A stretch of 64,000 nucleotides of DNA. Source: Azolla caroliniana (Eukaryota; Polypodiophyta). Below the pieces are notes generated by a model, which worked only from the letters and a program-made list of their open reading frames with translations, was not told the DNA's origin and did no database searches. Shown here in pieces: positions 26,948-35,779 of the stretch; positions within the stretch are counted from its first letter, which is position 1; every line of letters begins with the position of its first letter. The stretch lies in NCBI GenBank assembly GCA_043228905.1, contig JBHGNT010000001.1:26040001-26104000 (forward strand), given 5' to 3'. The translations under genes and the position numbers were made by a program.

Positions 26948-28004
26948 AAATTGGATGCAGTTGTCCCCTAGTAATCGGGATAAATTATATGAAGATGCGA
27001 GAAAGTTTAGAAATGGCAGGAAGATGCTTGACCTAGTCGATAAAGTTGTTTACTCTATTCCTATTAGTAATGGGGAAGAGGGTGAATGGTTCAGACAATG
27101 TGGTGATGCCGGAAAAGTTATCAATGCCAAGGGTATAGGAAAGAATGGGAAGATCATCTAGTTGGGATCTGTAGTTACAGGTGCTTGTTGGTCCCCGATT
27201 AGAATTTTGGCATGAGATGGTAAGAAATGGAAGGTGAATCCATCATTTGATGTGGTTGAGGAGGATTGGATCTTGTATGTAGTTGAAGGCAAGCCACTCG
27301 AGTGTTTACAATGGGATCCTGCAGAATATACGTTGGGGGACGAACAAGGTAAATCACTTGGTTTCTTTGACTACTCAACTCGCTTGGGGAGACATTTATG
27401 CTTGCACCGTGAGAAGTGTGTCAACAAATGGACCCATGTAGTTGTCGATTTAGTCTTTGTGGATAAAACCAGCAGCAGGATATGGAACTCATCCCTCCTC
27501 GAGAGGGCCAAGGTGTTTTTTTGGCTAATCACCCATCAGGCTGTTTCAACCGGAGAGTGGCTGGGGAAAAGGGGTGGCATGAGTAATTGCAAGGCCCGTG
27601 GAGCGAGTTTGGAGGACATCGCCCATTGTTTATAGAGTTGCCCGCAAGCCCAAGAAGTTTGGACGAGGAGCTTAAAAAAATTGGCTCGATGCGGGGTTGA
27701 AGTTCAGGTATCAAGTGTAGCAATTGTTTGGTTAGCTACTAAATCGGCTGCATGGTTTCATGGGTGGAATGGAAATAGCCCTTCTTTAAAGGTGGTGAAT
27801 GGAACAGTTCAACCTGCGGCTCAAGGAGATTAATTCTACATACAGGAACGGTACGTAGATGTTTGGTTTTTAGTGGTTGGCCTTATTGTTTGGCAAGTGT
27901 GGGTATCTAGGTGCAAGGAGTCGTTTATCGGGAAGTGAACTCCATCGACTGAGAGTTTAATGACGATTTGGTTTAATATGATTTCTACGCTACAAGGAAA
28001 GTAT
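26948..28004 (+). pseudogene. LINE E ORF2 C-terminal part with zf-RVT
   Basis: This is LINE E sequence between the two solo LTRs. From 26943 a frame reads MANWMQLSPSNRDKL and joins upstream sequence 20531-20628 in frame once D1 is removed. After stops near 27161 and 27230 a second stretch (27234-27635) contains ERAKVFFWLITHQ and then, across a stop, CPQAQEVWTRS. This is the shape of the zf-RVT domain near the C-terminus of plant LINE ORF2. The sequence is clearly different from LINE L, so it is a second LINE family. Frames are broken by at least four stops. Confidence 0.75.
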
Positions 28005-28400
28005 TGTTGGGAAATCGGTCCCTCCGGATGGGATCCGGTTATGAATGAAGAGGACTCGGTGAGAACCGGAAGAGAAGACATATTTGTAAGTATGTCTTTT
28101 GAGTAAGCCTATTGAGACTATATTTGTAAATAGCCCTAAGTTCATAGAAGTATAAATATGACTTAGGGCAATCACTTTGTATATGTGTAGAGAGGGTTGT
28201 CATATTGTTGTAGAGATAACTATTGTATATATATAGAGAGAGAGCAAGATAGTAGCTACGAGCACTTTTTGTTGTAACCGCCATTTGGCGAAGATCGCGA
28301 GCACGAGGTCGTTGCCTCTATGTCTTCACTTTGTATTTCCTCTCATATAGTGATAGTTGGAATTCGTGGGCTCCCGTGGTTTTTCCCTATTAGGGTTTTC

Positions 28401-28594
28401 CATCCGACCCATCTTGAAACACAGACCAAGGAGTCTAACATGTACGCGAGCCGGTGGGTGGCAAACCCACGGAGGCGCTTTGGCGCTCTAGCCTTTCCAT
28501 CCGACCCGTCTTGAAACACGGACCAAGGAGTCTAATATGTATGTGAGCCGGTGGGTGGCAAACCCACGGAGGCGCAAGTAACCTGACAGGTGGG
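28401..28594 (+). repeat. 97-bp tandem duplication at the rRNA fragment head
   Basis: CATCCGACCC starts at 28401 and again at 28498. The rRNA segment up to GGAGGCGC is present in both units. The first unit continues into TTTGGCGCTCTAGCCTTTC, which joins it to the second. The second unit continues normally into the rest of 26S. Confidence 0.9.
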
Positions 28595-28804
28595 ATCCCC
28601 CTTGTGGGGTGCACCATCGATCGACCATGATCTTTTGTGAAAGGTTTGAGTGGGAGCGTACCTGATGGGACTCGAAAGATGGTGAACTATGCCTGAGCAG
28701 GGCGAAGCCAGAGGAAACTCTAGTGGGGGCTTGTAGCGATGCTGATGTGCAAATCGTTCGTCAGACTTGGGTATAGGGGCGAAAGACTAATCGAACCATC
28801 TAGA

Positions 28805-28844
<40 letters not shown>

Positions 28845-30116
28845 TCTTTGCAGTTTTATCAGGTAAAGTGATTGATTAGAGGCATCGGGGGTGAAACACC
28901 CTCGACCTATTCTCAAACTTTAAATAGGTAAGCAGCCGGGGTTGCTCTGTTGAACCTTAGTGCGGAATGCGAGCTCCAAGTGGGCCATTTTTGGTAAGCA
29001 GAATTGGCGATGCGGGATGAACTGAAAGCTGGGTTACGATGCTGAACTGCGCGCTAACCTAGATCCCACAAAGGGTGTTGATTGATTAAGACAACAGGAT
29101 GGTGGTCATGGAAGTCTAAATCCGCTAAGGAGTGTGTAACAACTCACCTACCGAATCAACTAGCTCTGAAAATGGATGGTACTTAAGCGTGCGACCTATA
29201 CCTGGACATCAGGGTGAATGAGAGGCCTCGATGAGTAGGAGGGCGTGGGGGTCGTGGTGCAGCTTTGGGTGTGAGCCCGAGTGAAATGGCCCCCAGTGCA
29301 GATCTTGGTGGTAGTAGCAAATATTCAAATGAGAACTTTGAAGACCGAAGTGGAGAAAGGTTCCATGTGAACAACAATTGGACATGGGTTAACTTCCATC
29401 CTAAGAGATGGGGCAATCCTGTGTCAAGGGCGCAATGCGCGCCGTGCATCGAAAGGGAATCGGGTTAATATTCCCGAACTGGTACGTGGCGGTGGACCGC
29501 GACGTGACCGAATCCGGAGACATCGGCGGAGGCCTAGGAATAGTTCTATTTTCTTTTTAACAGCCCACCCACCCTGAAATCGGATCACCCGGAGATAGTG
29601 TCCAACGGTTGGTAAAGCACCGCACATCTCGCAGTGTCTGGTGCGCCGCCAATAGTCCATTAAAATCTGGAGGAGTGAATCCCGATCATGCCTGGTCGTA
29701 CTCATAACCGCATCAGGTCTCCAAGGTGAACAACCTCTGGTCGATAGAACAATGTAGGTAAGGGAAGTCGGCAAAATGGATCCGTAACTTCGGGAAAAGG
29801 ATTGGCTCTGAGGGTTGGGTCTAGGGGTCTGCGATCTGAACCCAGAGGTTGTCAAGGGTCTGCCCGAGCTGCTTCCACGGCGAGGGCAGGACTTCGCGTG
29901 CCTTTCGAGCGACGGGCGTAGAATGTCGTCCCTCACGGGGCGACTCTCCCTAGGTGGTGAACAACCGTCTCAGAACTAGAACGGACAAGGGGAATCCGAT
30001 TGTTTAATTAAAATAAAGCATTGCGATGGTCCTCACGGATGTTGACGCAATGTGATTTTTGCCCAGTGCTCTGAATGTCTAAGTGAAGAAATTCAACCAA
30101 GCACAGGTAAACGACA

Positions 30117-30198
<82 letters not shown>

Positions 30199-30199
30199 A

Positions 30200-30241
<42 letters not shown>

Positions 30242-30256
30242 AGGCTTGGAAGAATC

Positions 30257-30294
<38 letters not shown>

Positions 30295-30664
30295 TGACTT
30301 TGTGAAATAACTTGAGAGGTGTAGAATAAGTGGGAGCCTTTGGTGCAAATGAAATACCACTACTTTTAACGTTATTTTACTTACTCCGTGAGGTGGAGGC
30401 GGGGCTTGGCCCCTGCTTCTGGTCTTAAGCCACGCTTGCGTACCGATCCAGGCAAAAGACATTGTCAGGTAGGGAGTTTGGCTAGGGCGGCACATCTGTT
30501 AAAAGATAAGGCAAGTGTCCTAAGATGAGCTCAACAAGAACAGAAATCTCGTGTGGAACAAAAGGGTAAAAGCTCATTTGATTTTAATTTTCAATATGAA
30601 TATAAATTGTGAAAGCATGGCCTATCGACCCTTTAATCTTTCGGAATTTGAAGCTAGAGGTGTT

Positions 30665-30698
<34 letters not shown>

Positions 30699-30721
30699 AG
30701 CCAGGCCTTCATTGCGACGTT

Positions 30722-30759
<38 letters not shown>

Positions 30760-30981
30760 CGAACCAGAATTCGCCAAGTGTTGGATTGTTCACCCACTAA
30801 TAGAGAACGTGAGCTGGGTTTAGACCGTCATGAGACAGGTTAGTTTTACCCTATAGATGAGCGGTGCCGCAATAATAATTCAACTTAGTACAAGAGGAAC
30901 CGTTGATTCACATAGTTGGTCATTGCGCTTGGTTGAAAAGCTAGTGGCACGAAGTTACCATGTGTAGGATTATGACTGAAC
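28401..30981 (+). pseudogene. 26S rRNA fragment, decayed, inside LTR D2
   Basis: About 2.5 kb is collinear with plant cytosolic 25S/26S rRNA. It starts at the segment CCGACCCGTCTTGAAACACGG and ends at GATTATGACTGAAC, so it lacks roughly the first 600 and last 250 bases. Recognisable blocks include GACTAATCGAACCATCTAG, AACTATGACTCTCTTAAGG (30121 onward) and AGGGATAACTGGCTTGTGGC (30680 onward). Many differences from the expected sequence are C to T or G to A. The sarcin-ricin loop reads AGTACAAGAGGAACC instead of AGTACGAGAGGAACC, which removes the first G of its GAGA tetraloop. No poly(A) follows. It is not a working rRNA gene. Confidence 0.95.
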
Positions 30982-31516
30982 CACGTAAATATTCTGTGTA
31001 CTCTCTACTTCCCGTTTCTGTGTTTCATTCCCATTTCTGTGATTCAAGACTCTGTTGTGGTGGAGCAATATTCCACGCCATTCTTCACAAGTTTGATAGC
31101 CTTCAGGGGCCCTCTGATCGAGTGAAGAAGCTAGATACCACTTCCTTCTTAAATGGAGAGGTTCTTTGATGTTACAGATGGTGGATGGCAATGCAAAGTG
31201 GATTTATCAGCCACCCCGGTGGCTGTTTCCTCCCAGGGTACCAAACATAGAGGTAGGTACTGAATTGTGAAGAGATTGGAGGGTGTCTTTGCTGAATGTG
31301 GATTGTGTGAGGCTCATGTTGAGTGGAGTCTGTCGAGTAATTCTGTGACGAGGCTTTGTTGTTTCATTTATACATGATGTTTTCTTGTAGCCATTGCAAA
31401 GTGGCTTGTAACATATGAGTTATATACTATCCTATGTACATTTTCTTAACTAATGGAAGTAGAATTTTTTTGAAAAAAAAGTAAAAAAGTAAAAAAATAA
31501 ATGAGTTTCCACATTC

Positions 31517-31738
31517 CCCATTCCCATGAACTTCCATAGTTACTAGAGATAGTGGTGTCAGTGAGAGAATATATAGAGAGAGTGACTTTATATAAAGCAC
31601 CTCCCTCATTCCTTTGTATTGGATTGTTACTAGTTTATTTTTTTCTTATTCCTTGTTAATATACATTTGAGTCTTTTACTTTCTATCAATCTTCTATCAA
31701 TCTTGTGTCTCTTCACACACAAACACACGAACACACAC
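31517..31738. other. Old flank between LINE E and element B2
   Basis: This continues the sequence that lay beside 20513 before LINE E landed. It contains a TATATAAAG-like motif (about 31590) and a CACACA-rich end. No gene is visible. Confidence 0.4.
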
Positions 31739-32201
31739 TGTTATCGCTAGGGCCGGACAATGGCCTAACACAGGGTGTCCTCTTGAGACACTTCACCAAA
31801 AGGGTGTTGTGGTGAGATAGAGTTAGACTGACTATTAATGGAACCCTAATTGGTTACTAAGCGACAGGATCATTAGTCACAATACACGCGTAGGATAAAT
31901 TACACTTAGTACAGAACGGTAATTAACAATGATTAAGATATAGAACAACAACACTCTATTAATTATCCGCTCCTGATTACAATCTAACCGGCCCTTTTTA
32001 TAGGTCTCCGGTTTTAGGTACAAACCGGTGCCAATCGGCAACCGGCTACGAACCGGTCTGGATCCGGATCGGCATACCGATTCCGTGTCCGTCCGTTGGC
32101 TTCTCAAATCATAATAATTCTATATAGATATATAATCAACTCTCGGTTATTAATTATCCCCTCATTTCCCATTCTAGACTTCCCTTGCTGGCCGACTAAC
32201 A
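31739..32201 (-). repeat. 3' LTR of element B2 (about 463 bp)
   Basis: Read on the minus strand it starts TGTTAGTCGGCC (32201) and ends GCGATAACA (31739). It resembles the LTR of element B in order of motifs: GTTAGCCGGTC-like start, CCGATCCGGATCC-type palindromes, a TATAAAAAGG box (about 31997) and the end TGGTGAAGTGTC...ACACC...GTGTTAGGC. The 19 bases just outside its start (CCCACGGGCGTGCCATG plus two) are shared with element B. Confidence 0.8.
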
Positions 32202-32204
32202 CAT

Positions 32205-33452
32205 GGCACGCCCGTGGGACAATACCTTGTACCTCGAATCCCACTATTCGGCCTCATACATCCAGAATACTTTGATCTAAGGGTTCCAATTGTTCCTCGG
32301 GAAGCTGTTCTGTCGTCAGCTGCTGTTGTTCTTGCGGATGTGGCTGCTCTTCTTTCCGCTCCAACTCCAGCTGTGGTTGCTGTTGTTTTCCTTCTGTTGC
32401 CTGCGGCTCCGTTGGTCTGACCAGCTCTGTCTCCATTTCTGGCTCGATAGATCTTATCGGCTCTTCCTCCTTTTCCGGCTCAACCGGCCTTGGCGTCTCC
32501 TGGTTCTGTTGTCCGGTGTTCCCCGGTTCCTATGGATGACCTTCCTTTAGCGGCTCCTTCTGAGTACTATCTGGTTGGCTTCCCTTGGCTTTAACCGGCG
32601 TTTGCTCTGAAAATGGCTCCTTGTTACTTATGCTAATCGCCGAGGTTTTCTTGGCCACTTCTTGCCGTCGTCGTTCCCGTTCGTACTTCTCGAAACGGAG
32701 TTGGTTTTCTAATTGGTCATCATCCAACTGTGCCACCAACTGGCGAACTGCCACCCTCTGCTCATCAGCCAAGGATATGTCAAATCATCTGCCAGTTCCT
32801 CTTGTATTGCTTCAATGGTTTCTTTATCTAGGATGTAAACTTTGTCGCCCTCTTTCCGCCTATTTTCCGCATCTGCCCGCAACAACTGTAGCTCTGCTAC
32901 CTGCTTAGCCCACTTCGACCACCACTATACTGAGCTTTCTTCCACCAATTGCTTCGTTCGATTCCTCCATGCCAGTACGATGTCCCGGATCCGCCTCAGC
33001 CCCATCTTCGACTTGTTTTCCATGGCCTGTTTTTTGTCCTTCAATCATTTGATCAGGCTTGCGGTTGCCACTTCTTGGCTTCTGTAGTGCATGAGTTGGG
33101 TCTGATATGTCCTTTGAACTCTGTTCAGAGCCATTGTAGCACGCTCTGTTTCTGCATGGTGCTGTACTTGTAGGTCCAATCGCTCTTTCGTTGCTGCCGC
33201 CAGTTGTTTCGCTACTTCGGCTCCCTTCGACTGCTCTTCCATCACTGCTGCCGTCAACTGGTTAACTTCCTCTCGGAGTTCTCTGCACTTTTCCTGATGC
33301 TAGTCACTTTCGGTAGTCAATTTCTTATGAACATCATCCAAATGCTTATAATCCCGGTGCAGTCTGTTAACCGTTTTGCTAGAAACACCTTCGATATGCC
33401 TACGAGCTATCGGTATCAAGGGAAGTGTAATCGTGAAGACTTGTGCACGGGG
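32205..33452 (-). pseudogene. B2 post-pol ORF, C-terminal half (coiled coil)
   Basis: The minus strand carries, over two frames and several stops, the same protein as element B's post-pol ORF. A heptad-rich region (about 33340-33045) precedes AELQLLRADAENRRKEGDK (about 32905-32850), corresponding to AELQTLRADAENRRKTGDK in B. A QLDDDQLENQL block near 32720 matches RLDDGQLATQL. A glutamine/glutamate-rich tail ends in LDQSILDV at about 32254, matching EQSVLDILEEE. The N-terminal half lies beyond the insertion of B3 at 33453 and is not in this window as far as I can see. Confidence 0.8.
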
Positions 33453-33750
33453 TGTCGTTAAGGGAAGAACCTGGAGAGCATACCCGGAATAGAGCCTGGG
33501 TCGTATACGTAGTTGAGAGCTTAGAGACGACGACACACATATGAAAACAACAAGAGCAAATAGATATGTATTACTGTATGTTTACAAAAACCACGGCCTA
33601 CAACCGGTAGCCTTACAAAGCTTCTATTTCTATGAAACAACGTCGCCTAGGCTCTAGATATCTCCCTACTCTGCCGAGGTATGCAAACCTCGGTTTATAT
33701 ACTTCTTTTCCTTCAAACCACACGAATTACAAAAATGGCCCGTTCCTACA
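33453..33750 (-). repeat. 3' LTR of element B3 (about 298 bp)
   Basis: On the minus strand it runs from TGTAGGAACGGGCC (33750) to CCCTTAACGACA (33453). A TATATAAACC box lies near 33695. It follows directly on the end of a B-type post-pol ORF and interrupts the matching ORF of B2, so B3 inserted into B2. No second LTR is visible in the window, so its target duplication cannot be checked. Confidence 0.65.
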
Positions 33751-33767
33751 GGGCTTAGAGGTTGGTC

Positions 33768-34402
33768 TTATTCTTCTTCCAATATGCCGAGGATATCCTC
33801 AGGGGTGTGGGGTTGGGCTGGCTGCTCGGCCGGTGGGGTTGGTGATGGGGGTGGTGTTGCCGAGTTGGGGATGGCGGTGTTGGCGTGTGTGCCCTCCTCT
33901 GTTGGGACCGATGTAGGCAGGGTCGGGGTTATAGTCTGTGGCTCCGGTGGGATGTGGACATCGGTAGGAGCAGACTCCACCAGTCTAGCTGCCGTGGGGA
34001 GTGACTCGGTTCCTGGCACGGTGTTTGTGGGAGCTCTATGACTCCCGGTAGTGAGTCGTTCTTCCTCGTACGCTTCGGCTTCTAAACAAAACACCATTAG
34101 ATCGTTTCTGAATTCCTCCAAGAGTTGCTTGATGGCCGCGGTGTGGGATGTTTCCAAGCTATGATATTCTTCCGTTAAGTCCTCACGGAGGGTCTGGATG
34201 TTGGTGTCATCCATCTTGTAAAACCCTCGGCCCTGCTTCCGTCGGTTCTCGGCATCCGCGCGTAGTATGTGTAGGTTCGTGGCTTGGGCTGACCACTCCT
34301 ACCAAACATGGTCCAATGTTTCTTTGATCGTCGTGGTGAATTGTTGATGATACTTGTGGATTAGGGTCTTGATTTTGGTATCGTCCATGCCGATGCTCGC
34401 GC
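33768..34402 (-). pseudogene. B3 post-pol ORF, C-terminal part
   Basis: The minus-strand frame reads LHILRADAENRRKQG, then FYKMDDTNIQTLREDL (about 34260-34170), matching LQTLRADAENRRKTG and FYKMDEESIVVIREEL of element B. A proline/threonine-rich tail ends in EDILGILEEE and a stop at 33768-33770. Upstream the frame contains at least one stop (after LDHVW, near 34300). Element A2 inserted at 34403 and separates this part from the N-terminal part at 55776-57549. Confidence 0.8.
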
Positions 34403-35058
34403 TGTCGTGAAGAAAACCGGCCAGAGGCGGAATCAGACAAAAAGACGCATGAACCGGCTCTTACACGGATGGACGCGTGAATTGATATTTTGATATTGAT
34501 TCATAAATGGATCGGCTGATGTAAATACTAAGTAGTACACATTTATTGGGGGGATTGTGCGTATCTCTGTTAGGAGGGGACAGGGAATAAAGCGATTTGA
34601 CTAGGGAAAAAGGGGCACCCCTTTTTTGGGAACTATTTAAGGAGAGGTAAGGAGGGGGAAAATATCGCGCGTTGGGGAGGACGAAGTGCTGTTGCAGAAC
34701 CGAGGGCCGAGCTCTCTCTCCCCGAATCGTCGTTCTCCGCGGGTGTCGGGAGTTCGCTGCCACTGCTTCGTGGACAACCCGTGTGCTTCCAGCAAAGTCT
34801 CTCTCCGTCCCCTTTTCCCCTTTGTTTCTTCGAGTTGTGGGGGCTGTCGTCGGTGTGCGTGAGTAGGACCCCGTGTCGGGTCCATTACCGGGTTGCCGGT
34901 TGTAAGCTATTGACTATAGTAATCGGATTCCTATTTTCCTTGCTCTTCATCTCTCTCTGTGTACTTGCATCTCTCTGTTTCTGTCTTTGTCTCTCTCCTT
35001 GGTCCGAGACCCCCGTGGTCCCACCTCTTTCTACACGTACGCGCGTTACAACGCGACA
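34403..35058 (+). repeat. Left LTR of A2 (656 bp)
   Basis: It runs from TGTCGTGAAGAAAACCGG to GTTACAACGCGACA. A TATTTAAGG box is near 34626. It matches the right LTR at 55485, which is shorter through an internal deletion, and in reverse A4 at 57550. After its end come ATGC and about 30 bases of B3 coding sequence instead of a primer-binding site. Confidence 0.85.
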
Positions 35059-35091
35059 ATGCCGTGAACTTCCAGTGCCTCCCTTGCGGCC

Positions 35092-35435
35092 TCCATCGTC
35101 GACTTGGTGAAGAGGAAAAGGCTGTCGACGGAGCCAGAACCGGAGAAGCCGATGGAGGTGCGGACCACGCACTTGGAAGACGCGGCCCTAGAAGACGAGT
35201 TGGCGGAAAGCCACTACACGAAGCCGCATTGGGCCAGGGCAACTACAGAAACCCCTGTACGGATCGGCAACGTTCCGGAACCGGTGGTGGCCTTTGTAGA
35301 CCATGGATCCAAAATCAACCTAATGTCCATGGATTTCTACAAGAGGGGTAAATGGTCGATCAACACCAAGCATGGCTAGAAAATACGGGCAGCGACGCGC
35401 GGCACGAAAGAACTACATGGAGCCTGTCCGAACGT
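35092..35435 (+). pseudogene. A2 Gag end and protease, first part
   Basis: The frame at 35104-35379 reads VKRKRLSTEPEPEKP and AFVDHGSKINLMSMDFYKRG, the protease block of family A. It stops at a TAG where other copies have tryptophan (KHGWK). Coding similarity continues to 35435 (GACPN), where A3 inserted; the rest of protease is at 41778. Upstream Gag is missing. The active-site triplet is DHG, as in A3 and A5. Confidence 0.85.
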
Positions 35436-35779
35436 TGTCGAGGTATTCCTCGCGGATGCGTGGAATGAGGCGGGACCTCGGGGGTCTTGTACCGAACAAC
35501 AAGAGAGGAAGGGGAAGGGAAGAGACCCACTAGGTGCGAACGTAGATCCACAGGGACACGGCCCTTCGACGCGAAGACGCGAGCGGGAAACCAACACAGA
35601 GAGACACGAAGGTGTGTATGTATATATTAACAGAGACAAACGAGAAGCACGAAGCTGGTTACAACCGAACAGGCCGGCGAACAGATGCCGATGCCTGTTC
35701 GTAAACGCACAGAAAGAAAGGAGTAGGTTGGAGGTGCTGCCGGAAGCACTCAGGCATTCCTTAGAGCAGCGCGAGCCTC
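35436..35779 (-). repeat. Truncated 3' LTR of A3
   Basis: It matches 41135-41478 closely, then ends abruptly at CGAGCCTCCT, where pol coding sequence begins. The missing part is the U3 half (about 300 bp), with the polypurine tract. Confidence 0.9.

Larger units (their letters stand above)
28005..31089 (+). mobile_element. Solo LTR D2 interrupted by 26S rRNA sequence
   Basis: The LTR starts TGTTGGGAAATCGG at 28005. It runs to GGGTTTTCC near 28400, is interrupted by rRNA, and resumes with CCACGTAAATATTCTGTG at about 30981. It ends near TTCTTCACA at 31089. It aligns with D1 on both sides of the rRNA. Flanking pentamers are AGTAT (28000-28004) and AGTTT (31090-31094), a likely target duplication with one mismatch. 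Pairs of boxes such as TCCCTCCGGAT and CTCGGTGAGAACCGGAAG near the start also occur in the LTR of element C. Confidence 0.75.
20514..31516 (+). mobile_element. LINE E insertion locus, 17-bp TSD, with nested insertions
   Basis: AATGAGTTTCCACATTC stands at 20514-20530 and again at 31500-31516. The second copy directly follows an A-rich tail (31468-31499). This marks one target-primed insertion. Its own sequence is only 20531-20628, 26948-28004 and 31090-31499, about 1.6 kb of a 5'-truncated LINE. The rest is two solo LTRs (D1, D2) with their own passengers. The reading frame of E runs across the D1 site if D1 and one copy of its 5-bp duplication are removed, which confirms the nesting. Confidence 0.85.

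Noticed and set aside
26812-28004. Internal domain of a D element between two LTRs
   Set aside because: D1 has its own 5-bp duplication on both sides, and the region reads in frame with 20531-20628 as a LINE, so D1 and D2 are separate solo LTRs.
29183-29936. Protein-coding frames of 88 and 170 codons
   Set aside because: They are antisense readings of 26S rRNA sequence.
28401-30981. Functional 26S rRNA gene
   Set aside because: Both ends are missing, the sarcin-ricin loop is altered, many C-to-T type changes are present, and it sits inside an LTR.
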